Assembly: GCF_032464895.1 (NCBI RefSeq)
Contig: NZ_JAWDIC010000002.1
Location: 1 to 64,000, forward strand
Direction of reading: 5' to 3'
Length of the DNA stretch: 64,000 nucleotides
Source: Phycicoccus sp. M110.8
GTDB lineage: Bacteria; Actinomycetota; Actinomycetes; Actinomycetales; Dermatophilaceae
Under the pieces are notes generated by a model, which made no database searches, was not told the origin of the DNA, and saw only the letters and a program-made list of their open reading frames with translations. Shown here in pieces: positions 19,778 to 29,322 of this stretch. Each line of letters begins with the position of its first letter. Position 1 is the stretch's first letter. The position numbers and the translations under genes were made by a program.

Positions 19778-21859
19778 TCAGGGGCCGGAGCCAGAGGAGC
19801 CGTGGTCGCGGATGACGGTGGGGTCGCTGGGCGACGGGGTCTCCTTGGGCCGGATGACCGCGACCGGGGACTTGGTGCCGGTCGGGGGGATCTGCAGCTC
19901 CTGCAGCGCGTACGTCATGACGTCGTGGAAGACCGGGCCGGCCACGGCACCGCCGAAGTAGCCCTTGATGGGGCGCTGGAGCGTCACCGCCACGACGATC
20001 TGCGGGTCGTCGGCCGGGGCGAACCCGATGAAGCTCGCCGTCTTGCCCGAGTAGCCGCCGGTGCGGGAGTCGTAGCGGTCGGCGGTGCCCGTCTTGCCGG
20101 CGACGCGGTACCCGTCGATCTTGGCCTCGGGCGCCGTCCCCTCCTTGCCGACGACGCCCTCGAGCATGTCGCGCACCTGCTTGGCGACCTTGGGCGAGAC
20201 CACCGTCACGGGGTCGGGACGGGCCGCCGGGGTGAAGCCGCCGTGCCCGTCGCTGACGCCGGCCACGATGCGCGGCGGGATCCGCACGCCGTCGTTCGCG
20301 ATCGTCTGGAAGACGCCCGCCGCCTGGAGGGCGTTGACGGCCAGGCCCTGCCCGAACAGCACGGTGTAACGCTGCGATCCGCTCCAGTCCTTGTAGTTGG
20401 TGAGCAGGCCCGGGCCCTCGCCGGGGAAGTCCATGCCCGACGTGGCGCCAAGTCCGAACTTGCGGAAGTAGCTGTAGGTCTTGGCCGCCCCGACCTTCTC
20501 GGTCGCCAGGATGGTGCCGATGTTGCTCGACTGGGCCAGCACCCCGGCGAAGGTGAGGTACTCGGTCGGGTGGTCGTGGCTGTCCTTGAACCGCGTCCCG
20601 GCGCGCGGGAGGCGGTTGGGGACCTCGACGACGGTCGACGGGGTGACCACGCCCTCCTGCAGGGCGGCGGCAGCGGCCATGACCTTGCCGGTCGACCCCG
20701 GCTCGTACACCTCGCTCCACGCCTTGTTGGTCCAGTTGTCGCTGGACTGGCCGGGCTGGTTCGGGTCGAACGTGGGGTAGGACGCCACGGCCAGCAGCTC
20801 GCCGGTCTTCGCGTTCTCGACGACGACCGTGCCCGACAGCGCCTTGGTCTCCTGGACCTTCTGCGCCACCGTGTTCTGGGCGTACCACTGCAGGTCCGAG
20901 TCGATGGTGAGCCGGACGTCCCTGCCCGGGACCGCCGGGATCGTCTCCTGCCGCGCGTTCGGGATCGGCCGGCCGTCCTGGCTCTGCTCGAAGATCGTCT
21001 TGCCGGCCTTGCCCTTGAGCTCCTTGTCCATGAGCACCTCGAGGCCGCCACCAGCGGTGCCGTCGGCGCGCACGAAGCCGACGAGCGAGGCCGCGGCGGT
21101 CGAGGTCGGGTAGTTCCGCTCGCTGGTGGGCTCGGAGTAGATGCCGTTGACGCCGAGCTCGGAGATCCTGCGCCAGTTCAGCGGGGTGACGTTCTTCTGC
21201 AGGACGCGGTACCGCGCGTCACCGGTGAGCATCTTCGTCAGCTCGGGGACGGCGATGCCCAGCAGCGGCGAGAGGTCCTGCGCGGCACCGGCGACGCCGA
21301 CCTTGGTGCGCACCCCGCCGACCGACTTCGTGTACTGCGGGACGGCCGTCTGGTCGACCGTCACGGTGCGCCGCTCGATGCTGGAGGCGAGGACGGTGCC
21401 GTTGCGGTCGAGGATCGAGCCGCGCATGGCCGGGTAGACGATCGTGCCCATCCGCTTGGACTCGGCGGTCTGGGAGACGCCGGCTGCGTCGAAGCCCTGC
21501 AGCCGCAGCAGCTGGGCGCCGAAGATGCTGAAGACGAACAGCACGGCCACCGTCATCGTGCGCATGCGCCGACGCGGGTTGCCGCCACCGAGCCGCACCG
21601 GCTTGGCGGCGGGACGCCGGGGTGGAGGTCCCCCGCTCCCCCGGCCCGGGCCGGGACGCGCCGGACGGGTCGGGCGCTCCGGCTGCTGGCCCCGCGCCTG
21701 CGGCCCGCGCGGTCGGGCCGCGGACGCCTTGGGGTGCTGGGCGCCGGGCCGGGCCGTGGACCGGGAGGCGGGTCGGCCGGGGACGCCGGGCGGCCGCCCC
21801 GACGAGGACGTGGCTGGCTGGCGCGTGGGTCCGGGGCGTGCGCCTCGGGACTGCGTCAC
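19778..21859 (-). CDS. ftsI: Septal penicillin-binding protein 3 (FtsI/PbpB)
   Basis: FtsI is the class B transpeptidase that crosslinks septal peptidoglycan. The 693-residue protein has an unusually long Pro/Arg/Gly-rich cytoplasmic tail (about 1-99), one membrane helix (about 101-120) and the dimerisation domain with RGSILDRNG. The transpeptidase motifs are SxxK at Ser389-Lys392 (EPGSTGK), SSN at about 444-446 and KTG at about 589-591. There is no clear PASTA domain. It is 17 bases upstream of murE and pairs with FtsW. Confidence 0.95.
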   Translation of the reverse strand: MTQSRGARPGPTRQPATSSSGRPPGVPGRPASRSTARPGAQHPKASAARPRGPQARGQQPERPTRPARPGPGRGSGGPPPRRPAAKPVRLGGGNPRRRMRTMTVAVLFVFSIFGAQLLRLQGFDAAGVSQTAESKRMGTIVYPAMRGSILDRNGTVLASSIERRTVTVDQTAVPQYTKSVGGVRTKVGVAGAAQDLSPLLGIAVPELTKMLTGDARYRVLQKNVTPLNWRRISELGVNGIYSEPTSERNYPTSTAAASLVGFVRADGTAGGGLEVLMDKELKGKAGKTIFEQSQDGRPIPNARQETIPAVPGRDVRLTIDSDLQWYAQNTVAQKVQETKALSGTVVVENAKTGELLAVASYPTFDPNQPGQSSDNWTNKAWSEVYEPGSTGKVMAAAAALQEGVVTPSTVVEVPNRLPRAGTRFKDSHDHPTEYLTFAGVLAQSSNIGTILATEKVGAAKTYSYFRKFGLGATSGMDFPGEGPGLLTNYKDWSGSQRYTVLFGQGLAVNALQAAGVFQTIANDGVRIPPRIVAGVSDGHGGFTPAARPDPVTVVSPKVAKQVRDMLEGVVGKEGTAPEAKIDGYRVAGKTGTADRYDSRTGGYSGKTASFIGFAPADDPQIVVAVTLQRPIKGYFGGAVAGPVFHDVMTYALQELQIPPTGTKSPVAVIRPKETPSPSDPTVIRDHGSSGSGP

Positions 21860-21918
21860 TGGCTACCTCGTGTCACTCGGGTCTGGCGTCGGTCGGGGTG
21901 GGGTGGGCGTCGGCCCGG

Positions 21919-22584
21919 TCAGTGGGAGGGCGTCGCTGCCGGCGTGGCCGGCTTCTTCTTCGGCGGCGTCGTGGTCGTCGAGCTCGTCGTCGTCCGGGTC
22001 TTGGCGTTGACGCTGGTGACGGTCGTGACGACCGAGCCGTCGGCCTTGGTCACCACCGTCTTCGTCGTGGTCACGTCCCCCTTGGCACTCACGGTCGTCC
22101 CGGGCGTCTTCTGCGCCGCGCCCTTCGGCGATCCCGGCGTGGTCGTCGCGGTCTGCGGTGCGGTCACCACGGTAAATCCGCCGTCCTTGGCCGCGGCCTT
22201 CGCCACGCCGAGCACCTTGCCGTCGGACAGCCGCAGGAAGGCCGCCGAGTCCGACGGCACCATCCCGAGCTTGCCGGCGCGGGTCGCGAGGTTGGCCGGG
22301 CTGCGCTGGGCGTCGATGGCCTGGGTGAGCGCCTGCTGGGTGTCGGTGAGCTCACCGGAGGTCTGCTGCAGGCGGTGCAGCGTGAACGAGCCCTCGGCCA
22401 TGGCGGTGTTGAGCATGAGGAGCACGACGAGGCCGCCGACGAGCAGCAGCATGCACAGGGCCGCGAAGAGGCCGTTGCCGGGATGGCCCACCGCCGCCGG
22501 GACCAGGCGCAGCGGCTGCGGGGTCGCCGCCCGCCGCGCAGGTGCCCGAGATGCGACCCTCGCCGTCGCAGTCTGCTGGCTCAT
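21919..22584 (-). CDS. ftsL: FtsL-like cell division protein
   Basis: This 221-residue bitopic protein has a basic N-terminus, one membrane helix (about 38-60, [20 protein letters not shown]) and a short coiled coil ([20 protein letters not shown]). A low-complexity Thr/Ser/Pro/Lys extracellular tail ends [15 protein letters not shown]. Position between rsmH and ftsI and topology identify FtsL, which activates FtsWI through FtsQ/FtsB; sequence similarity alone would be weak. The ATG overlaps the rsmH stop (ATGA). Confidence 0.8.
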   Translation of the reverse strand: MSQQTATARVASRAPARRAATPQPLRLVPAAVGHPGNGLFAALCMLLLVGGLVVLLMLNTAMAEGSFTLHRLQQTSGELTDTQQALTQAIDAQRSPANLATRAGKLGMVPSDSAAFLRLSDGKVLGVAKAAAKDGGFTVVTAPQTATTTPGSPKGAAQKTPGTTVSAKGDVTTTKTVVTKADGSVVTTVTSVNAKTRTTTSSTTTTPPKKKPATPAATPSH

Positions 22585-23573
22585 CGGTGGGTTCCCTTCG
22601 TCGGTGCCGGGGTGGGTCGGGTGCGCTCGGCCGCGCGGAGGCGGACCGAGGCGGATCGGGGGTTGTCGGCCTGCTCCTGCGCGGACGCCTCCTCGGCGCC
22701 ACGGGTCAGCAGGCGCAGGTATGCCGCGTGCTCGGGGAGCTCGACCGGCAGGCCGGCCGGGGCGCTGCTGCGCGCGCCCTCGGCGAGGACCCGCTTGGTG
22801 ATGCGGTCCTCCAGCGAGTGGTAGGACAGGACCGCGATGCGGCCGCCCACCGCGAGCGCGTCGATGGCGCGGGGCAGTGCCCGGGCCCAGACGGACAGCT
22901 CGGCGTTGACCTCGATGCGCAGGGCCTGGAAGGTCCGCTTGCCGGGGTGGCCACCACTCTTCTGCGACGCGGCCGGCACGACCTTCTTGAGCAGCTCGAC
23001 CAGCCGGGCCGAGCGGTCGAAGGGCTGCGCCTCGCGCTCGCGCACGACGGCTCCGGCGATCTTGCGCGCGAAGCGCTCCTCGCCGTACTCGCGCAGGACC
23101 CGCTCGAGGTCCGAGGCGTCGTAGGTGTTGAGCACGTCGGCCGCGGTGATCCCCGTGGTCTGGTCCATCCGCATGTCCAACGGGGCGTCCTGGGCGTAGG
23201 CGAAGCCCCGGTCCGCCTCGTCGAGCTGGAGCGAGGAGACGCCGAGGTCGAAGAGCATCGCGCGGGCCTCGTCGATGCCGAGGTCGCGCAGCGCGGTGTC
23301 GACGTCGTCGTAGACGGCGTGCACGAAGGTGGTGCGGTCCGCGTACGGCGCGAGCCGCTCGGCGGCGAGCTCGAGCGCCTCGGTGTCGCGGTCGATGCCG
23401 ACCACGCGGGCCTGCGGACAGTGCTGGAGGATCGCCTCGGCGTGCCCGCCCATGCCGAGCGTGCCGTCGACGTAGACGGCGCCCGGCTCCTGCAGGGCGG
23501 GGGCCAGCAGCTCGACGATGCGGTCGCGGAGCACGGGTACGTGCCGGTCCGCGGCCGCGCCTCGTGCGTTCAT
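22581..23573 (-). CDS. rsmH: 16S rRNA (cytosine1402-N4)-methyltransferase
   Basis: RsmH (MraW) methylates N4 of C1402 in the ribosomal decoding centre. The 330-residue SAM-dependent protein starts with [13 protein letters not shown] and has the SAM loop [51 protein letters not shown] and the ending motif [11 protein letters not shown] also match. A GGAGATGGC stretch precedes the ATG. It is the second gene of the mraZ operon and overlaps ftsL by four bases. Confidence 0.96.
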   Translation of the reverse strand: MNARGAAADRHVPVLRDRIVELLAPALQEPGAVYVDGTLGMGGHAEAILQHCPQARVVGIDRDTEALELAAERLAPYADRTTFVHAVYDDVDTALRDLGIDEARAMLFDLGVSSLQLDEADRGFAYAQDAPLDMRMDQTTGITAADVLNTYDASDLERVLREYGEERFARKIAGAVVREREAQPFDRSARLVELLKKVVPAASQKSGGHPGKRTFQALRIEVNAELSVWARALPRAIDALAVGGRIAVLSYHSLEDRITKRVLAEGARSSAPAGLPVELPEHAAYLRLLTRGAEEASAQEQADNPRSASVRLRAAERTRPTPAPTKGTHR

Positions 23574-23755
23574 GCCATCTCCTGCTGGTGCTGCTTCGGG
23601 GTGGTGCCTGGTGGTGGTGCGTGGTGGTGGTGCTGGTGGCAGGTCCCTGAGGTCAGGTCCCCATCCGCTCCAGGGGGTGCGGCCCGGGACGGGGGAAGTC
23701 GTCCCGGGAGGCGGAGCGGCTGGAGACCTGGCTCCAGGGCGCGTGGCCCGGTCGG
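23574..23755 (-). repeat. TGGTGGTGC-rich spacer between mraZ and rsmH
   Basis: The 182-base spacer contains a run of short degenerate repeats between about 23585 and 23640 on the plus strand (units TGGTGCTG, TGGTGGTGGTGC, TGGTGGTGGTGC, TGGTGG). It encodes nothing recognisable. Such low-complexity DNA is prone to length change; a regulatory role is not shown. Confidence 0.5.
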
Positions 23756-24187
23756 TCAGAGCAGTCCGGGGATCACCTCCTCGGACTGGTCGGCGAAGCC
23801 CTGCTCGGTGCTCTCGAGGTAGGCGTTCCAGGCGTCGGTGTCCCAGACCTCCACGCGGCTACCGGCTCCGATGACGGTGCACTCGCGGGTGAGCCCGGCA
23901 TACGCGCGCAGGTTGGCCGGGATGGTCACCCGCCCCTGCTTGTCCGGCACCTCGTCGCTCGCACCGGACAGGAAGACGCGGGTGAAGTCGCGGACCGCCT
24001 TGCTCGTCGTCGGGGCGGCCTGCATCTGCTGCGTGACCCGCAGGAACTCCTCCATCGGGAAGACGTAGAGGCAGCGCTCCTGCCCACGGGTCACCACCAG
24101 CCCGTCGGCCATCCGGTCGCGGAACTTGGCGGGCAGGAAGAGCCGGCCCTTGTCGTCGAGGCGAGGCGTGTGGGTACCGAGGAACAC
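23756..24187 (-). CDS. mraZ: MraZ transcriptional regulator
   Basis: MraZ is an AbrB-fold DNA-binding protein that controls its own dcw operon through direct repeats of TGGGN type. The 143-residue protein contains two copies of the fold: residues 1-55 ([15 protein letters not shown]) and about 80-130 ([18 protein letters not shown]). The start is GTG at 24187. Matching box-like repeats lie about 55-80 bases upstream, consistent with autoregulation. The family is clear; the operator is predicted from sequence. Confidence 0.95.
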   Translation of the reverse strand: MFLGTHTPRLDDKGRLFLPAKFRDRMADGLVVTRGQERCLYVFPMEEFLRVTQQMQAAPTTSKAVRDFTRVFLSGASDEVPDKQGRVTIPANLRAYAGLTRECTVIGAGSRVEVWDTDAWNAYLESTEQGFADQSEEVIPGLL

Positions 24188-24224
24188 GGCGCCACCACCC
24201 CATCTCGACCCGAGGAGGACCCCA

Positions 24225-24275
24225 CGGCCCTCTCACGTCCCCCACTTTACTCCACCACTCTCCCCCACGTCAGCA
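24225..24275 (-). promoter_or_regulatory. mraZ promoter region with MraZ-box-like repeats
   Basis: On the minus strand four TGGNG pentamers occur in 30 bases in two pairs, each with exact 10-base spacing: TGGGG to TGGTG, and TGGAG to TGGGG (CCAC complements at 24242, 24252/24255 and 24265). This matches the TGGGN-N5-TGGGN layout of known MraZ operators. A CTGACG...TAAAGT promoter with an 18-base spacer would run straight through them, fitting repression by MraZ. Function is inferred. Confidence 0.6.
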
Positions 24276-24326
24276 AAACCCGCGCTCACACCTCATCCGT
24301 TCGGACATTTTCGCAGGTCAGCAACG

Positions 24327-24354
24327 GTGGAGCGAAGTGGGGAGAAAAGTGGAG
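24327..24354 (+). promoter_or_regulatory. MraZ-box-like triple repeat, moxR side
   Basis: On the plus strand TGGAG-N5-TGGGG-N7-TGGAG (pentamers at 24328, 24338 and 24350) has the spacing of an MraZ operator and points towards moxR. With the repeats at 24474-24489 it suggests that MraZ may also touch the divergent operon. Not proven. Confidence 0.45.
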
Positions 24355-24473
24355 AGAGGCGCCCCGGCGGTGGGAACACCTCCCCTACCCGCGCCCGGCC
24401 TCCGCGGGGCGTCCGCACGCCGGGCCACCGCACCGCCCCGGCGAGGTCACAGGACGGCATACCTCCTGTTCTT

Positions 24474-24490
24474 GTGGGGGGATGTGGGGG
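24474..24490 (+). promoter_or_regulatory. Second MraZ-box-like pair upstream of moxR
   Basis: Two TGGGG pentamers are separated by exactly five bases (24475-24479 and 24485-24489), the canonical TGGGN-N5-TGGGN form, about 70 bases upstream of the moxR start on the coding strand. The rest of the 24188-24555 gap shows no gene. Confidence 0.45.
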
Positions 24491-24555
24491 AAGATCGAGC
24501 GACCACCCGGCAGCCGCACCGAGGCGACCGCCGGGACGAACGAAGGGGGACCCCG

Positions 24556-25599
24556 GTGCCGGCGAGTGGCGAGGAGCAGACCAGCGTGGACCGAGGCAGC
24601 ACCACCGCCCCGAGGACCGAGATCCTGTCCCTGCCCGCGGGCTCCCCCGCCTCGCTCAGCCAGGTCAGCGAGGTGGCCTCGCGGCTGGCCCGCGCCATGA
24701 ACTCGGTCATCGAGGGCAAGCCCGACGTCGTCCACACCGCCATCACCGTCCTGCTGGCCGAGGGGCACCTGCTGCTCGAGGACGTCCCCGGCGTCGGCAA
24801 GACGATGCTGGCCAAGACGCTCGCCCGGTCGATCGACTGCTCGGTGCGCCGGGTGCAGTTCACCCCCGACCTGCTGCCCAGCGACATCACCGGCGTGAGC
24901 GTCTTCAACCAGGACGTGCGCGACTTCGAGTTCCGCCCCGGCGCGATCTTCGCCAACGTCGTCGTCGGCGACGAGATCAACCGCGCCTCGCCCAAGACCC
25001 AGTCGGCCCTGCTGGAGTCGATGGAGGAGGGCCAGGTCACCGTCGACGGCCAGACCTACGACCTGCCGCGGCCGTTCATCGTCATGGCCACCCAGAACCC
25101 GATCGAGATGGAGGGGACGTACCCCCTGCCCGAGGCCCAGCGCGACCGGTTCATGGCCCGGATCTCCCTCGGCTACCCCTCCGCACGGGCGGAGGTGGCC
25201 ATGCTCGACACCCACGGACAGGTCTCCCCCCTGGAGACCCTCACCCCCGTCACCGACGCCGCCACCGTGTCGGCGATGGTCAAGGCGGTCCGCTCGGTCT
25301 TCACCAGCGACGCCATCAAGCAGTACGTCGTCGACCTCTCGGCTGCCACGCGCTCGAGCAGCGCGCTGCGCCTCGGCGCCTCGCCGCGGGCCACCCTGCA
25401 CATGCTCCGTGCGGCCCGCGCGCACGCCGCCCTCGAGGGCCGCGACCACGTGCTGCCCGACGACGTGCAGGCGATCGTGCTGCCGGTCCTGGCCCACCGG
25501 CTCATCCCCACCGGTGAGACCCAGCTCGCCCGCCGCAGCACGGGTGAGGTCCTGCAGGACCTCATGCGGCGCGTCCCCGTCCCCGCGGCCGGCCGCTGA
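24556..25599 (+). CDS. MoxR-family AAA+ ATPase
   Basis: MoxR ATPases act as chaperones that mature or activate partner proteins, often with DUF58 proteins encoded next to them, as here. The 347-residue protein has Walker A (EDVPGVGKTMLAKTLA), Walker B/DEIN-type (VVGDEINRASPKTQSALLE), sensor 1 (ATQNPIEMEGTYPLPEAQ) and the arginine-finger region EAQRDRFM. The GTG at 24556 follows AAGGGGGA; a longer in-frame reading from 24337 would add Arg/Pro-rich non-conserved sequence. Confidence 0.9.
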   Translation: MPASGEEQTSVDRGSTTAPRTEILSLPAGSPASLSQVSEVASRLARAMNSVIEGKPDVVHTAITVLLAEGHLLLEDVPGVGKTMLAKTLARSIDCSVRRVQFTPDLLPSDITGVSVFNQDVRDFEFRPGAIFANVVVGDEINRASPKTQSALLESMEEGQVTVDGQTYDLPRPFIVMATQNPIEMEGTYPLPEAQRDRFMARISLGYPSARAEVAMLDTHGQVSPLETLTPVTDAATVSAMVKAVRSVFTSDAIKQYVVDLSAATRSSSALRLGASPRATLHMLRAARAHAALEGRDHVLPDDVQAIVLPVLAHRLIPTGETQLARRSTGEVLQDLMRRVPVPAAGR

Positions 25600-25607
25600 G
25601 GCAGCCC

Positions 25608-26867
25608 GTGCGAAGGCTTCGCGACCTCCTCACCACGCGAGGGCGGGCGTTCGTCGCCGCGGGCGCCACGCTGGTGCTCTGCGGCATCGGGCTCGGCTTC
25701 ACCGACCTCACCCGCATCGGCGTCCTGCTCGTCGCCCTGCCCCTGCTCAGCGGCATGCTCATGCGTCGGCACGACCTGCGCTTCTCGCTCGAGCGCACCG
25801 CCGTGCCGGGCCGGGTGCAGGTCGACGAGAAGGCCCTGGTGACCCTCGCCATCGAGAACGCCGGCGCCGCCACCAGCCCCCTGCTCATGGCCGAGGAACA
25901 GCTCGACTACGCCCTCGGCGACCGCCCGCGGTTCGTCGTCCCGCGGATGCGCCGCGGGGACAGGCAGGAGGTCCACTACACGGTGCGCTCGCACGTGCGG
26001 GGCCGGCACCGCCTCGGTCCGCTCGGTGTGCGCCTGCGCGACCCGTTCGGGCTGAGCACCCGGGTCGCGGCGATCTCCGGGTCGAGCGACGTGCTCGTGC
26101 TGCCGAAGATCCTGCCGCTCGGCGGTGGCCGTCCCGCCGGCAGCGGGGTCGGCGCCGAGGGCGCGATCCCGCACATGGTGGCCCTGCACGGCGAGGACGA
26201 CGTGTCGATCCGCGCCTACCGCGACGGCGACGACCTGCGCCGCATCCACTGGCCGGCGACCGCGAAGACCGGCGACCTCATGGTGCGCCAGGAGGACCGG
26301 CCGGCCCGCCGGCGCGCGGTCGTCGTGCTCGACTCCCGGGCCCGTGGCCACCACGGCAGCGGCACCTCGAGCTCGTTCGAGTGGGCCGTGACCGCGTGCG
26401 CCTCGGTGGCCGTCCACCTCCTCGCCCAGGCGTATGCCGTCCACCTCGTCTGCGACGAGACGGCCGAGGACGGGCGCGCCGCGAGCGCGATGGAGGTCGA
26501 CCCGCTGCTCGACGTCCTCGCCGTCGCCCAGAGCGGGCGCGACGACCTGTTCGCCGACGTGCTGCAGGCCGCACACCCGGTGACGGCGTCCGGTGGGCTC
26601 GTGCTGGCCGTCGTGACCGACCTCGACGAGGAGCTCGCGCGCCAGGTCGCCTCGCTGCGCCAGCCCGGTGGCACCGCCCTGGCCGTGGTGCTGGACCCCG
26701 ACGGGTTCGGGGCCACGCGTCGCCGGCACCCGCACGGCACGGGAGAGCTCCCGTGCGTGCCGATCCTGCAGGGCGCGGGCTGGGGCGTGGCGGTCGTGGG
26801 CTCCGGCGACGACCTGGCCACCGTCTGGACGGCGCTGTCCGGCACCGGGTCGCGGGTGGTCGCGTGA
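25608..26867 (+). CDS. DUF58-domain protein
   Basis: This 419-residue protein has two N-terminal membrane segments (about 12-50), a beta-rich region and the DUF58 core YRDGDDLRRIHWPATAKTGDLM with a von Willebrand-like stretch beginning RRAVVVLDSRA. DUF58 proteins are the usual partners of MoxR ATPases; their biochemical role is unknown. The GTG start is eight bases after moxR. The stop overlaps the transglutaminase gene as GTGA. Confidence 0.85.
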   Translation: MRRLRDLLTTRGRAFVAAGATLVLCGIGLGFTDLTRIGVLLVALPLLSGMLMRRHDLRFSLERTAVPGRVQVDEKALVTLAIENAGAATSPLLMAEEQLDYALGDRPRFVVPRMRRGDRQEVHYTVRSHVRGRHRLGPLGVRLRDPFGLSTRVAAISGSSDVLVLPKILPLGGGRPAGSGVGAEGAIPHMVALHGEDDVSIRAYRDGDDLRRIHWPATAKTGDLMVRQEDRPARRRAVVVLDSRARGHHGSGTSSSFEWAVTACASVAVHLLAQAYAVHLVCDETAEDGRAASAMEVDPLLDVLAVAQSGRDDLFADVLQAAHPVTASGGLVLAVVTDLDEELARQVASLRQPGGTALAVVLDPDGFGATRRRHPHGTGELPCVPILQGAGWGVAVVGSGDDLATVWTALSGTGSRVVA

Positions 26868-29248
26868 ACCGCGGGCGCGTCGCCGACTCCGTCCTCGCCG
26901 GGCTCGCCTCGGCCGTGGTCGCCTGGCCCCTGACGACGCTGTTCACCCCGAGCACCTGGATCCGACCGACCCTGGCGATGGTCGTCGTGGTCGTCCTGGC
27001 CGGCATCGCGGCGCGCAGCCTGACGAGCTCCTGGCTCGCCGTCGCCCTCACCCAGCTCGTCGGGGTGGCCCTGGCGGCGGGGTGGGTCTACGGTCGCGGC
27101 CACCTGTGGCACGGGCTGCCCACCCCCGACATGGTGCTCGCGTTCAACCGCCTGCTCGTCGACGCCCGCGAGACCATCCAGAACTACGCGGCCCCAGCCC
27201 CCACCAACCGTGGTGTCACGCTGGGGATCGGGCTGGCCATCGGGGCCGCGGCGATCCTGGTCGACCACCTCGCGGTGATGCGCCGCTCCCCCGCGCTGGC
27301 CGGCCTCCCGCTCCTCACGACCTTCCTCATCTCGGCGTCGAACTCCGGCGACGCCCTCAACCCCATGTACTTCGTCGCCGCCGGTGCCGTCTGGCTCGTG
27401 CTGCTCGGACGCCAGGGCATCGCCTCCCTGCGCCGGTGGAGCACCACGGTGCCGCTGAGCGCGTCCGGTCGCCGGCACGACGACGACCGCGACGGATCGT
27501 TCGGGTACGCGGCCGCCGGGCGCTCGCTGGCCGTGGCGGGCCTGGCCGTCGCCGTGCTCCTGCCGGTGGCCATCCCCCACCTCCCGACGCGCTACCTGAT
27601 CGACGGCCTCGGCCGTTCCCAGCAGGCGACCGGCTTCAGCGACGGCCAGGTCGGCCTGCGCTCGACGCTCGACCTCACCCGCAGCCTGGAGAACCCGTCC
27701 AAGGCACCGGTGTTCAGCTACACGACGAACGCGCGGCTGCTCAGCCCGCTGCGGATCGGGGTCCTGGAGACCTACCAGGACGACACGTGGCGACCCGACG
27801 CCCCGGACGTGCAGTACGCGCGCCGCTCGAAGGTCGACCTCCCGCAGGACCTGGACCCCAGCGTCCCGCGCGAGACCTACCGGGTGTCGGTCGACGACTC
27901 CCGCATCGAGGCACCCCAGATCGCGGCGCCCACGCCGGTGGTCTCCGGCGACCTCGGCCGCGTCGCGTGGGGCGTCGACGCGAACACCTCGGTGGTGTCG
28001 GTGGAGCGGGCGGCCCGGTCCTACAGCTTCACCTACCTCGCCCTGAACCCCACCCCGGAGACCCTCGCGCAGCCCGTGCAGCAGCTCGACGGCGGGCTCA
28101 TCCCCCCCGACCTGCGGGTCGACCTGGCAGCCAAGCCGGCGATCGAGAAGGCCGTCCGCGAGGTCGTGCCCAAGGGCGCGACGCGGATCGAGGCGGCACA
28201 GGCCATCCAGAAGTACCTGCGCACCGACGGCGGCTTCCGCTACTCCCTGCAGGTCCCTGACACCGTGCGGAACCAGTTCGGGCAGCTCGAGCGCCCCGAC
28301 GCGATCACGCTGTTCCTGCGGGCCAAGGTCGGCTACTGCGTCCAGTTCGCGACCGCCATGGTGATGATGGCCCGCGAGGCCGGCATCCCCGCCCGCATGG
28401 CGATCGGCTACCTGCCGGGCACCGCCAGCCGCGGCAGCTACGTCGTCACGGGCGCCGAGGCCCACGCGTGGCCGGAGCTGTTCTTCGAGGGCATCGGCTG
28501 GCTGCGCTTCGAGCCCACCCCCTCCGGCACGCAGAGCACCGTCGCACCCCCGTACTCGCTGCAGTCCACCTCACCGGACACCACGGCACCGACCCAGTCC
28601 AGCACGGCCACGAGCACGCCCACCGCGACGAGCACCCGGCCCGACGGGCGCAACGACCCGGGGGCGAGCGACGCGACCCGCTCCACCTCCACCAGCTCGG
28701 GGATCGCCGACTGGTTCGGCGGACGCGGTGCGACGATCGCGCTGTGGGTGCTGCTGGGCGTCCTGGCCGGGGCGCTCGGGTCGCTCGCCGTGCCGCTCGC
28801 GGCCCGCGCGCGACGGCGGCGGCAGCTGCGGCACGCGGCGGACGAGGCGGCCCGGGTCGAGGTGGAGTGGCGCTCCATGGTCGAGCGCATCGGCGACCTG
28901 GGTGTCCTCCCACCGCGGGGCAGCACCCCACGTCAGGTGGGGGCGTTCTACCAGCGCGAGGCCTACCTCGAGGGCGAGCAGTCCACCGCGCTGCGCCGCG
29001 TGGTCGACGGGGTGGAGCGCGCGCGCTACGCCCGCCCCGGCTCGACGGCCCTCGTGGACATCCGCCACGAGAGCGCCGCCGTGGTCAAGGCGGTGTCGGG
29101 GGTGCGTCGCCGGCGCGACCGCCTCCGGGCGGTCTGGTGGCCCACGGAGGGCGTCGTGGAGTGGCGGGAGCGCCGGGAGGCCCTGACCGGGCTCGTGCGC
29201 CGTCCCTGGGACCGGTTCCTGGACTGGCGCGCCGCCCGCCGCAGCTGA
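26864..29248 (+). CDS. Transglutaminase-like membrane protein (TgpA type)
   Basis: This 794-residue protein has several N-terminal membrane helices (about 1-230), an extracellular domain with a transglutaminase core, a Ser/Thr-rich linker, one more membrane helix near residue 630 and a cytoplasmic C-terminal DUF4129-like part. Core residues are Cys492 (VGYCVQFA), His534 (EAHAWPELFF) and, at the usual Asp distance of 16 residues, Glu550 (RFEPTP). The moxR-DUF58-tgpA trio is widespread; its substrate is unknown. The start is set by the GTGA overlap with DUF58. Confidence 0.85.
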   Translation: MNRGRVADSVLAGLASAVVAWPLTTLFTPSTWIRPTLAMVVVVVLAGIAARSLTSSWLAVALTQLVGVALAAGWVYGRGHLWHGLPTPDMVLAFNRLLVDARETIQNYAAPAPTNRGVTLGIGLAIGAAAILVDHLAVMRRSPALAGLPLLTTFLISASNSGDALNPMYFVAAGAVWLVLLGRQGIASLRRWSTTVPLSASGRRHDDDRDGSFGYAAAGRSLAVAGLAVAVLLPVAIPHLPTRYLIDGLGRSQQATGFSDGQVGLRSTLDLTRSLENPSKAPVFSYTTNARLLSPLRIGVLETYQDDTWRPDAPDVQYARRSKVDLPQDLDPSVPRETYRVSVDDSRIEAPQIAAPTPVVSGDLGRVAWGVDANTSVVSVERAARSYSFTYLALNPTPETLAQPVQQLDGGLIPPDLRVDLAAKPAIEKAVREVVPKGATRIEAAQAIQKYLRTDGGFRYSLQVPDTVRNQFGQLERPDAITLFLRAKVGYCVQFATAMVMMAREAGIPARMAIGYLPGTASRGSYVVTGAEAHAWPELFFEGIGWLRFEPTPSGTQSTVAPPYSLQSTSPDTTAPTQSSTATSTPTATSTRPDGRNDPGASDATRSTSTSSGIADWFGGRGATIALWVLLGVLAGALGSLAVPLAARARRRRQLRHAADEAARVEVEWRSMVERIGDLGVLPPRGSTPRQVGAFYQREAYLEGEQSTALRRVVDGVERARYARPGSTALVDIRHESAAVVKAVSGVRRRRDRLRAVWWPTEGVVEWRERREALTGLVRRPWDRFLDWRAARRS

Positions 29249-29322
29249 GCGGGGCGGACGGACCCGGGACGCCCGGGAGCGGGCGGACGGGCGGGGGGAC
29301 GCCAGCGTGTGCCAGCGACCGC

